A DNA stretch of 34,664 nucleotides from Streptosporangium canum. Lineage in GTDB: Bacteria; Actinomycetota; Actinomycetes; Streptosporangiales; Streptosporangiaceae. The first letter of the stretch is position 1; every line of letters begins with the position of its first letter. The position numbers and the translations under genes are program-made. Positions 7,974 to 14,783 of the stretch are shown one piece after another. The notes under the pieces were generated by a model. That model had not been told where the DNA came from, did no database searches, and worked only from the letters and a program-made list of their open reading frames with translations. Location of the stretch: the NCBI RefSeq assembly GCF_900113865.1, contig NZ_FOQY01000028.1, positions 1 to 34,664 of the forward strand, in the 5' to 3' direction.

Positions 7974-8412
7974 AAGGGGCTATGCCCGTCAGGGGCCTCG
8001 GTTTCCCCGCTGTCAGCTACCGGGTTCCTGGGCGGATCAGGTCAACCTCGGGCACCGGAAACCCTGGCCTAGGTGTATTGCCCACACAGGTCACGTCCGG
8101 CGGAGTGGTGGATGAGTTGATCTCCGCGTGATCCTGTACTTGACGATCAGATCCCAGCGCACCGGCCGACCAGCGCCGGCGCCGGCCGCCCGTACGGCCG
8201 TCCGTGAGCGCTGCCCCAGCTGCGCCGCAGTGCGCTCACCCACGCCGGCGAGTACGGCGCGGCCGACCCCTCCCCCCTGCTCGCCTGGCCCGCTATTCAC
8301 GGTCTCCCCCGAGGCGCTGGCCCGCTGGCAGGAGGGGCGAGATCCGGCTGTCCGGCATCGGGGAACGGTGCGCCGGTGAGCGATCCGGGAACAGGCGCGA
8401 CGGAGCGGGCTG
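7974..8412. other. Gap without a recognised gene
   Basis: I see no coding frame with family resemblance on either strand and no clear hairpin terminator. The stretch ends at the stop of the SDR remnant on the minus strand. Confidence 0.4.
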
Positions 8413-8556
8413 TCAGGCGAGTTCCAGACCGCCGTCGATGGTGAGGACCTGTCCGGTGATCCAGGTGGCGGCGGGGTCGGCGAGGTGGACGATCCAGGCG
8501 GCCACCTCCTGGGGGGCGCCACGGCGGCCGAGAGGGATGCGGGCGGTCTCATCCTG
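8413..8556 (-). pseudogene. C-terminal remnant of a short-chain dehydrogenase
   Basis: The last 47 codons of a reverse frame read IPLGRRGAPQEVAAWIVHLA and then WITGQVLTIDGGLELA, the standard C-terminus of classical SDR enzymes. Everything upstream (Rossmann motif, catalytic Ser-Tyr-Lys) is missing and is replaced directly by Tn3-type transposase sequence near 8557. The SDR was therefore cut by a transposon-related rearrangement. Confidence 0.75.
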
Positions 8557-8559
8557 CTT

Positions 8560-8877
8560 GATCCGCTCTTGCCGTGCACCCGCCGGAACTCGGTCTTGGT
8601 CTCGCCTTCGACCTTCTTCTCCACCCGCACGCTGATCTTGTGGACAAGCTGGATCAGCAGCTCGACCAGGTCGTCGATCAACTGCGTCCGCCGTACGTGA
8701 CACAGCGCGGCCAAGCGCGTGAGATGGACCGGCGGCGCGGCCGCGGCGAAGTCTGATGTCGAACAGGTTCTCGGCCTCGCCGCACTTGAGCACCAAGCCG
8801 AATCCCAGGCGCGTCGCCCCCGTCTTGTTCGCCGGCAAGGCGAACTCCTCCTCATCCAACGTCCAGCACGCGATAGA
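8560..8877 (-). pseudogene. Degraded Tn3-family transposase fragment
   Basis: One reverse frame gives CWTLDEEEF then NKTGATRLGFGLVLK, matching the N-terminal segment seen in the larger transposase at 23209 ([18 protein letters not shown]). Another frame gives LIDDLVELLIQLVHKISVRV and KTEFRRVHGKSG, matching the Tn3 region whose counterpart in the larger copy is [11 protein letters not shown]. Hundreds of residues between these blocks are missing and the frames differ, so this is transposon debris. It abuts the SDR tail. Confidence 0.7.
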
Positions 8878-9062
8878 CAGCCGAGCACGCCGCCCTTCGT
8901 CGCCGTGTTCGGCTGCCCTCCGCGACTCTGCGCGCTTGGCCGAAGGCCCGGCCGATCGAGCCACCGCGTTCCACGTGTCACGGCGACCCGGGCCTCATGG
9001 GTCGCCGGGGCCGGGGGGAACGCGGTGGCCGGGCCGCGAGAACAACGGGGCCGCAATCGCCC

Positions 9063-9093
9063 CCGCCTCCGGCCCGCGATGGGCCGGAGGCGG
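9063..9093 (-). terminator. Strong hairpin terminator after the GNAT operon
   Basis: CCGCCTCCGGCCC, loop GCGAT, GGGCCGGAGGCGG form a perfect 13-bp stem 17 bases beyond the GNAT stop codon. There is no U-tract, as is common in actinomycetes. It probably ends the GPP34-permease-GNAT transcript. The stretch 8878-9062 beyond it holds no recognised gene. Confidence 0.75.
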
Positions 9094-9109
9094 CAGGACA
9101 GCACTCGGG

Positions 9110-9703
9110 TCAGGGGTTCGGCGGGCGCCACATGGGGAACATCGGCGGGCCGCCGGGCATGAACATCGGGTCGCCGAGGTCCTGGTAGCCGTGGCGCAGG
9201 TAGAGCCTGCGGCTGCGGGTGCTGCTGGCCTCCAGGTACGCGGGTATGCCCGCCTCGTCGAGCCCGCGGTGGTACTCCCCGAGCAGCCGGGTCCCCGTCT
9301 TCCGTCCCTGGTGCCCGGGGAGCACGGCGAGGAAGGCCAGGTAGTGGTGCGGGTCGTGGGGGTGGCGCCTGTCCATCTCCTCCCCCATCTGCCCGATGCG
9401 CTCCGCGTGGGGACCGGCGAACGCCTTCACCCGGGCGTCCCGGTCGGGGGTCTCGGGAAGCGGCTCGGCGCCTTTGCGAAACCATACGGCCACGGCGGAC
9501 ATGTCGGCCGTGGCGTGGACCTCGCCGTGGATGAGGGCGCTCTCGGTGACCATGGAGAAGAAGGGGGGCATCACCCGGCGGCGGTCGTCGTCCGGCGGGA
9601 TCATCCAGGCCGAGATCTCCTGCTCGTGGAAGGAGGTGGCGATGATCGCGCCGACGGTCTCGGCGGCTCCGGGAGCGTTCCGAACGCGAATGATCTCTGT
9701 CAT
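9110..9703 (-). CDS. GNAT-family N-acetyltransferase
   Basis: The 197-residue protein has the acetyl-CoA binding core HHYLAFLAVLPGHQGRKTGTRL: beta4, then the Q/RxxGxG/A-like pyrophosphate loop. The tail is YLEASSTRSRRLYLRHGYQDLG, the usual final strand-helix of GNAT enzymes. The ATG overlaps the stop of the upstream permease by four bases (ATGA at 9700-9703), so the two are translationally coupled. Substrate is unknown. The coupling suggests it may acetylate a compound moved by the permease, but nothing in the sequence proves that. Confidence 0.88.
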   Translation of the reverse strand: MTEIIRVRNAPGAAETVGAIIATSFHEQEISAWMIPPDDDRRRVMPPFFSMVTESALIHGEVHATADMSAVAVWFRKGAEPLPETPDRDARVKAFAGPHAERIGQMGEEMDRRHPHDPHHYLAFLAVLPGHQGRKTGTRLLGEYHRGLDEAGIPAYLEASSTRSRRLYLRHGYQDLGDPMFMPGGPPMFPMWRPPNP

Positions 9704-11172
9704 GCGGTCCCTCCCACGGCCGCCTGGGCACCCCGCCCGATGTTCGCGTATACCTTCGGCCGGTTGGCCCGCAGGGCGAGTCCCCACATGACGCCGAGCC
9801 CCACGGCGACGAAGTAGACGGCCGGCATGATCCAGCGCAGCGGGGAGTCGGGGGCCACGCCGAGCACGGTGTCGAAGTTGGCCATGACGAGCACGATGAC
9901 CACGATCAGCAGGACCGAGGAGACAGCCGGAGCGATCCTGGTCCGCCAGGCGTTCTCCTCGTTGGGGTTCTTGGCGAAGAAGACCAGCACGGAGATCGAG
10001 GTGGCCGCCAGCATCATGAGCAGTCCCAGGCCACCGAACGATCCGACGGTGAAGAACAGCTGGACGACCGGATCCAGGCCGAAGATCGCGTATATGACGA
10101 TCGTGACCAGCCCGATGACACTCTGCGCCACCGAGCCGTTGACCGGGGCACCGGTCCGGGGGGAAGTACGACCGAAGGTCTCGGGCAGCACCCTCTCCCT
10201 GCCCAGGGCGAAGACGTAGCGGGAGATTGTGTTGTGGAAGGCGATCAGCGCGGCGAAGAGGCTCGTCACGAAGAGGAGGGAACCGATGGTGGCGACGGTC
10301 GCCCCCAGGTGCTGCCCGGCCAGGTTGAACAGGAGGGCCGAACTCTGCTCGCGCGAGGTCTCGACGATCTTGTCCGAGCCGATCGGCACGGTCATCGCCC
10401 AGGACGACACGGCGTAGAGCCCGGAGATGACGGCGAGTGCGACGTAGGTCGCGATCGGCACCGTGCGCCTGGGATCCTTGGTCTCCTCGGAGAACACCAC
10501 CGACGACTCGAAGCCCGCGAAGGACGCGATGCAGATCGCGACCACCGCACCGATCCCGGGGACGAAGAGGTTCGACGGGTCGAAGACCTCGAGGCTGTAG
10601 CCCGAGGCCGCCGGGTTGATCAGGTCGGCGATGTCGAACACGACGACGACGGCTATCTCCGTCAGCAGCAGGACCGAAAGGACCTTCCCGTTCACGTCGA
10701 CCCGCATGAGGCCGAGCACCCCGGTCAGCACCCAGGCGACCAGCCCGATGACCCACCAGGGCGGAGAGCTTCCGAACCAGTCGGCGATCAGCGGCTGGGC
10801 GGCCGCACCGATCATGCCGTAGAGACCCACCTGAAGCGCGTTGTAGGCCAGCAACGCGACCCACGCGGTCGCCACCCCCACCGGCCTGCCGAGCCCTTTC
10901 GCGGTGTACGCGTAGAACGCCCCGGCGTTGACGACGTAACGGGCCATCGTCACGTAGCCGACGGCGAACAGGCCCAGGATGACTCCGAGCAGGATGAAGG
11001 CGAGCGGCACGCCGGTCACGCCGGTCGCGGCGTAGGCGGCGGTCACCGAGCCACCGATGACGGTCAGCGGCGCCGCCGCCGAGATGACGAAGAACACCAC
11101 CGACGGCACACCGAGGCGGTCCTGGGCGAGCGCGGCGGAAACGGCGCTGGCCCTTCGTTCTGTCACGGACAT
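9700..11172 (-). CDS. APC-family amino acid/amine permease
   Basis: The 490-residue protein has about 12 membrane segments. VVFFVISAAAPLTVIGGSVT and the helix-6 region ICIASFAGFESSVVFSEETKDP are hallmarks of the APC superfamily: the unwound TM1 and the F-G-FE-EE(T/S)-P signature before loop 6-7. Lengths and order match amino acid permeases of the YjeH/AdiC-like and GABA-permease group. I used the ATG at 11172 (MSVTERR), because the preceding in-frame 18 codons overlap the upstream gene. It sits 28 bases after the GPP34 gene and overlaps the GNAT gene, making a three-gene operon. Confidence 0.9.
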   Translation of the reverse strand: MSVTERRASAVSAALAQDRLGVPSVVFFVISAAAPLTVIGGSVTAAYAATGVTGVPLAFILLGVILGLFAVGYVTMARYVVNAGAFYAYTAKGLGRPVGVATAWVALLAYNALQVGLYGMIGAAAQPLIADWFGSSPPWWVIGLVAWVLTGVLGLMRVDVNGKVLSVLLLTEIAVVVVFDIADLINPAASGYSLEVFDPSNLFVPGIGAVVAICIASFAGFESSVVFSEETKDPRRTVPIATYVALAVISGLYAVSSWAMTVPIGSDKIVETSREQSSALLFNLAGQHLGATVATIGSLLFVTSLFAALIAFHNTISRYVFALGRERVLPETFGRTSPRTGAPVNGSVAQSVIGLVTIVIYAIFGLDPVVQLFFTVGSFGGLGLLMMLAATSISVLVFFAKNPNEENAWRTRIAPAVSSVLLIVVIVLVMANFDTVLGVAPDSPLRWIMPAVYFVAVGLGVMWGLALRANRPKVYANIGRGAQAAVGGTA

Positions 11173-11200
11173 TGGGATCCTTGAGATGAGGGGGGTGGGT

Positions 11201-11806
11201 TCACCGGCGGCTGATGACGGAGTCACCTACGGCAGCCTCGGTCTGGGCGATCAGTTCCTGGAGCGGCGCCGGGAGGGCGGTGATCGAATCGGAGAGGTAT
11301 CTCGGGTTCTGCTCCCACAGGACGAGCTGGTTGCCGCCGGTCGCGACGAGCAGCCCCAGCAGGACGCCGTCCTGGACGCTGAGTGGCTCACGGCGTTGGA
11401 TCGCCAGGTTGACGCGTCCGCCGGGCCACGCCGCGATGTTCACGTCGACCGGCACCTGCCTGCGCGACGGGCGTCTGCCGGGTGAGCGCAGCAGCCCGTC
11501 GGCGGTCATCCGGGCCGCCACGTCGGCGAGCGCCGTACGGGCGAGGAAGCGCAACCAGGTGCAGAAGCGGTGTTCGGGTTCGGCGACGATGTGCTCCAGG
11601 GCGGTCCTGGTGAGCGCGTCCTCGGGCGGCGCCGCGTCGAGAACGACGAGCCGTATCTGCCCCGCCGCCAATCCCACGGTTATCCGCCCGGCGAGCATCA
11701 GTTCTCCCAGGATGGCGGCGGCCAGCCCCAGACCGGTCAGGCGGGCATGAAGCCTCATCCGGCCGGTCGCGTTGTCATGCATGACAAAGAACAGGTCGTT
11801 GGCCAA
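11201..11806 (-). CDS. GPP34-domain (GOLPH3/Vps74-like) protein
   Basis: LANDLFFVMHDNATGRMRLH followed by LGLAAAILGELMLAGRI is the diagnostic start of the actinobacterial GPP34 family. The later region (TALEHIVAEPEH, FLARTALADVAARMTADGLL) and the C-terminal helix complete the domain over about 200 residues. Eukaryotic relatives bind phosphatidylinositol-4-phosphate; bacterial function is uncertain, probably membrane association. I placed the start at the TTG of LAND (11806) by family alignment, but a TTG at 11857 is also possible and the ribosome binding site is weak at both. It is first in the operon with a permease and an acetyltransferase. Confidence 0.8.
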   Translation of the reverse strand: MANDLFFVMHDNATGRMRLHARLTGLGLAAAILGELMLAGRITVGLAAGQIRLVVLDAAPPEDALTRTALEHIVAEPEHRFCTWLRFLARTALADVAARMTADGLLRSPGRRPSRRQVPVDVNIAAWPGGRVNLAIQRREPLSVQDGVLLGLLVATGGNQLVLWEQNPRYLSDSITALPAPLQELIAQTEAAVGDSVISRR

Positions 11807-12249
11807 TCGGGTCCCTGAAAGATCAACTCCAACCACGAACGGCGATCGTATAGCCAAATCATTAAATTTGTCATTACGCGAACGAAGTTCCGGCGCCGAA
11901 CATAGATCGGCCAGACGAGAACCAAAGAAACGGACAGATAGCCCAACAACCTGGAGCTATGCCGAGAGGTGTCTCGAAGACTTCGGCGAATCCAAGAATT
12001 CACATATTTTTGGCCAGCCGCGGGCGGGTGCCGGGAAGCGGCCCGCCGAGGCTCGCCGGAGCCGGGACAACCCCGGTCAGGCGCCCCCCGAAAGGCGGCC
12101 CCGAGAATCCCGATGAATCTCCACGGGATTTTAATGCGAGGATTTTTGGCAGTTTGGGACTGGCGTAATACCGTGCAGACTTCCTCGCCCCCGGCGCAGT
12201 GGTACCGGCCGTCGAGGCCCCGCAAGCCGGTCGCCGTACGATGCCCGGT
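11807..12249. other. Long AT-richer leader/promoter region
   Basis: The stretch between the metalloprotease stop and the GPP34 start has no recognisable gene. It is clearly less GC-rich than its surroundings, notably 11850-11885 and 12115-12170. It probably contains the promoter of the minus-strand GPP34 operon, possibly with a long 5' leader. I see no known riboswitch consensus and no strong terminator hairpin directly after the metalloprotease gene. Confidence 0.4.
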
Positions 12250-13443
12250 CTACCGCCGGGCGTACTCCCGGACGGCCAGGCAGGCGGCCAGGAGATACGG
12301 GCCGAGCAGCAGGACGGCGCACAGCAACGCGTACCAGAACCGCGGGCTGAGCGGCCCGAGCACAAGCCCCTCGGCCGCCCACACCAGCACGGTCACCACG
12401 ACGGGGGCCACGAAGAAGACGAACCAGGCCAGCACCCCGGCGAACCCGGCCAGCCACAGCCACCGAAACCACCGCCCGGCCCGCACGTCGGCGGGCGCGG
12501 CCGAGCCCAGCTCCGCCGCCTGCGCCGGGGTGAGCCTGCCGAACGCGCGCCGCAGCATCAGCGTCTTGACCCGCCACAGGTCGCGGCAGCCGAGCACGTT
12601 GACCAGCACCCCGTACAGGTCGGTGCGCAGGAAGACCATGCACTGCCACAGCAGACCCGCCAACTTCACGAACACCCATGTCGAAAGCGTCGCCTCCACC
12701 AAGGGGTCCGGTGACCACATCCCCTGCCGGATCAGCAGGCGGGCGCCCAGCAGCAGGCTGAGCAGGACCACATCCACCGCCATCCCGCCGAGCAGCGGCC
12801 CGTAGCGGCGACGGCGCGGCACCGTCCAGATCTGGGAGAGGTCGGTCTCCAGGACGGGCAGCATCATCCGCCGGTCCATCCCGAACCGGGACTCGACGCC
12901 GATCGCCCGGGCGGCGAGCCAGTGCCCGCCCTCGTGCAGAGCCGTGGAGACCAGGACGAACGGCACAAGCAGCAGCGCGCTCAGCCCGACGTCGTCGAGC
13001 AGGAACGCGTCCCGGGCCGGGCTCGGGAACAGAGACGGCCAGGCGACGAAGACGGCCAGGCAGAACAGCGCCAGGACGGTGTAGCAGGTCCAGGCCACCG
13101 GTCCGAAGAAGGGACGGGCCGCGCGCTGGCTGACCCCCGCCATCCAGCGCCGCATCTGGATGGGCGCGGTGCGCACGGCCCGGCGTTCCACGCCGGGCCG
13201 GTCGTCGACGAATCCCAGCTCGGCGAGGGTCGCCACGAACGACGGCATGTCCACGGGCTCACCGGCGAACGCCTCGGCCTCGGCTGCGGCCTCCTCCTCG
13301 CTCGCGCCGCGCAGCAGCGCCGAGATCACCACTCCCCCCACGGCCGGCATGGCCACGAAGGTGCCGGTGGCGGGATCGCCGACCAGTACCTCATCGCCCT
13401 CCTCGACCATGCTGAGCGGGCGCAGCGGAACCCTGCCGCTCAT
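12250..13443 (-). CDS. PqqD-like domain fused to M50-type membrane metalloprotease
   Basis: A 397-residue protein. Residues about 10-85 form a PqqD-like RiPP recognition element (EEGDEVLVGDPATGTFVAMP, then a helical block ending LAELGFV). The remainder is a polytopic membrane protein with HEGGH at residues 170-174, the HExxH zinc site of M50 (site-2-protease-like) peptidases, inside a membrane helix. A second conserved region, GGMAVD at 219-224, probably supplies the third ligand. It begins four bases after the ThiF-like gene stop, so they share a transcript. It likely removes a leader or releases the modified peptide at the membrane. Substrate assignment to the 18-residue peptide is inference. 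Confidence 0.85.
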   Translation of the reverse strand: MSGRVPLRPLSMVEEGDEVLVGDPATGTFVAMPAVGGVVISALLRGASEEEAAAEAEAFAGEPVDMPSFVATLAELGFVDDRPGVERRAVRTAPIQMRRWMAGVSQRAARPFFGPVAWTCYTVLALFCLAVFVAWPSLFPSPARDAFLLDDVGLSALLLVPFVLVSTALHEGGHWLAARAIGVESRFGMDRRMMLPVLETDLSQIWTVPRRRRYGPLLGGMAVDVVLLSLLLGARLLIRQGMWSPDPLVEATLSTWVFVKLAGLLWQCMVFLRTDLYGVLVNVLGCRDLWRVKTLMLRRAFGRLTPAQAAELGSAAPADVRAGRWFRWLWLAGFAGVLAWFVFFVAPVVVTVLVWAAEGLVLGPLSPRFWYALLCAVLLLGPYLLAACLAVREYARR

Positions 13444-13447
13444 CGGC

Positions 13448-14536
13448 TCACCGCCGGGCCAGCGCGCACGCCGGGCAGGCGGGGTCACGGGGGAACGGTT
13501 GCCACACCGGGACGAGCCCGTTGAGCAGGTCGACGACCACCCGGCACCCGGCCGCGCGCGGCGGCTCGACGCCGGTCAGGTAACGCATGACCTCGTAGGC
13601 GACCAGCGACCCGACCTGCATCGCCATCGGCCCGGTGAGGCCGTTGGCGAGCCGCAGCCCGCGGGTGAGCCGATGGGCGACCGCCGCGGTCGTGCGTTCG
13701 TCCGGGCGGGGCAGGTCGGACTCGTCGCAGCGCAGGCAGGCGCTGCGACCCGGGTCGACGGAGAAGTAGATGAGCTGGGTGCGGGTCATCCCGCCGGCCA
13801 CCCAGGGGACGCCCGCGCGCAGCGCCGCCTCGTTGACCCACAGGTTCGCGTCCAACGCGCCGTCGAGGCCGCCGGCGATCACCTGGACGTCCCCGGTCAG
13901 GTCTTTGAGGTCGTCCGGGCCGGAGATCCACCGGTCCACGGCGCGGACCTCGACGCCCGGGTCGTACGCACGCACCCATTCGGCGGCGCGTTCCACCTTC
14001 GACCGGCCGATGTCGGCGTGCTGGTAGAGGAACTGGCGGGCGAAGTTGCGCGGAGCGATGTCGTCGCGGTCCACCAGCGTCAGCGCGCCGACGCCGAGCC
14101 CGGCCAGGCACTGCACGAGGGACGAGCCGCCGCCGCCCGCACCGAGCACGAGGACGTGGGAGTCGCGCAGCCGCCGGACGAACTCCGCTCGCGACCTGCC
14201 GAGCCGGGCGAAGACCCCGAAGAACGTCAGGTTGGAGAAATGCCGCTCGTCGGCGTCCGGGTCACCCAGCAGGCGTTCGTCGGCGTTCTCGACCAGGCCG
14301 AGGGAGTCGAGCCCGGTGAGACCGTCGCGGACGTCGTCTCCCGTGACGGCCACGCCTCGCGCGGTCAGCGCCTGGCTCAGCTCCTCCGCCGTGGCCGGCC
14401 CGCGGGCCAGCTCCTCCAGGAGAGCCGCGATCCGGCCGTCCGGATCAGCCAGCGTGTACGCCTCACGCGGGTCGTGGACCACCACCAGTTCGCCGCCGAG
14501 AGACTCCCAGGCGCACTCTTTCAACATCACCAGCAT
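13448..14536 (-). CDS. ThiF/E1-like adenylyltransferase with N-terminal RRE-like domain
   Basis: The 362-residue protein has two parts. Residues about 14-85 resemble a PqqD-type peptide-binding domain. Residues 126-362 are a ThiF/MoeB/MccB-type E1 domain: nucleotide loop GAGGGGSS (132-139), LVDRDDI, the RNFARQ segment with Arg167, Lys180 in GRSK, and four zinc cysteines in CLRC (267, 270) and CPAC (354, 357). Such enzymes activate a carboxylate as acyl-AMP. In microcin C (MccB) and pantocin (PaaA) biosynthesis the target is a short ribosomal peptide. Here the neighbouring 18-residue peptide is the obvious candidate. A catalytic cysteine for thioester transfer is not evident. The ATG at 14536 lacks a strong ribosome binding site. 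Confidence 0.88.
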   Translation of the reverse strand: MLVMLKECAWESLGGELVVVHDPREAYTLADPDGRIAALLEELARGPATAEELSQALTARGVAVTGDDVRDGLTGLDSLGLVENADERLLGDPDADERHFSNLTFFGVFARLGRSRAEFVRRLRDSHVLVLGAGGGGSSLVQCLAGLGVGALTLVDRDDIAPRNFARQFLYQHADIGRSKVERAAEWVRAYDPGVEVRAVDRWISGPDDLKDLTGDVQVIAGGLDGALDANLWVNEAALRAGVPWVAGGMTRTQLIYFSVDPGRSACLRCDESDLPRPDERTTAAVAHRLTRGLRLANGLTGPMAMQVGSLVAYEVMRYLTGVEPPRAAGCRVVVDLLNGLVPVWQPFPRDPACPACALARR

Positions 14537-14564
14537 CGCTCATCCGCATCGCTCGTCGGGACGG

Positions 14565-14603
14565 AGCCGGCCGGGAGGCGGCCGTACCGCCTCCCGACCG
14601 GCT
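14565..14603 (-). terminator. 17-bp hairpin between peptide gene and ThiF gene (attenuator)
   Basis: On the minus strand AGCCGGTCGGGAGGCGG, loop TACGG, then CCGCCTCCCGGCCGGCT pair over 17 positions, one being a U-G wobble. It starts 13 bases after the peptide stop and ends 28 bases before the ThiF start. A partial terminator just after a precursor gene is a classic way to make far more peptide mRNA than enzyme mRNA in RiPP clusters. It could also stabilise the short upstream transcript. Confidence 0.75.
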
Positions 14604-14616
14604 GAGAGGCGGTGCC

Positions 14617-14673
14617 TCAGGTCATGAACTGGGTGGCCTTGACGGCCTCCACCTTGCGAACCTCGATCTTCAT
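14617..14673 (-). CDS. 18-residue putative precursor peptide
   Basis: An ATG at 14671-14673 preceded by AAGGAGGT (14681-14688), the best ribosome binding site I see in this locus, opens MKIEVRKVEAVKATQFMT and a TGA at 14617-14619. A GTG three codons upstream is in frame but overlaps the ribosome binding site. The peptide is basic and helical in its N-terminal part (VRKVEAVKA) and ends with the small core-like ATQFMT. It has no Cys or Ser and no C-terminal Asn as microcin C peptides have. It lies just upstream of the ThiF-like and metalloprotease genes on the same strand, separated by a hairpin. I infer it is the substrate; it resembles no named family I can recall. Confidence 0.7.
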   Translation of the reverse strand: MKIEVRKVEAVKATQFMT

Positions 14674-14783
14674 CTCATCCACCTCCTTCCAGATGTCTTT
14701 GATCAAGATCCTCCCTTCGCCCACAGAAACCGCATATGGTCGCCATAGAAGGCGCAGAACCGCTGATCGTTCCGGGAGACGAA
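14674..14783. promoter_or_regulatory. Divergent promoter region of the peptide locus
   Basis: This 110-bp gap separates the peptide gene (minus) from the SARP-STAND regulator (plus). It includes the strong ribosome binding site AAGGAGGT for the peptide (14681-14688) and GGGAG (14774-14778) for the regulator. SARP proteins bind direct heptamer repeats near the -35 box; I cannot point to convincing copies by eye. Control of the peptide operon by the regulator is inferred from the arrangement. Confidence 0.45.

Noticed and set aside
8091..9731. 546-codon open frame on the minus strand
   Set aside because: It is mostly Arg/Pro-rich antisense or out-of-frame sequence of the GNAT gene; only the Tn3 scrap at 8565-8745 within it is meaningful.
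9110..10864. 584-codon open frame on the minus strand
   Set aside because: Its last part is the real GNAT gene; the rest is the APC permease read in the wrong frame.
10234..11184. 316-codon plus-strand frame rich in Asp, Arg, Gly and His
   Set aside because: Composition is typical of the complement of a membrane-protein gene; it is the shadow of the permease.
13160..14605. 481-codon plus-strand frame across the ThiF/M50 genes
   Set aside because: It is antisense to two well-supported genes, with no ribosome binding site and no family resemblance.
14617..14673. Assignment of the locus to the microcin C7 class
   Set aside because: The ThiF-like enzyme fits, but the peptide does not end in Asn, and there is no clear MccC-type exporter or MccE/MccF partner, so the class is left open.
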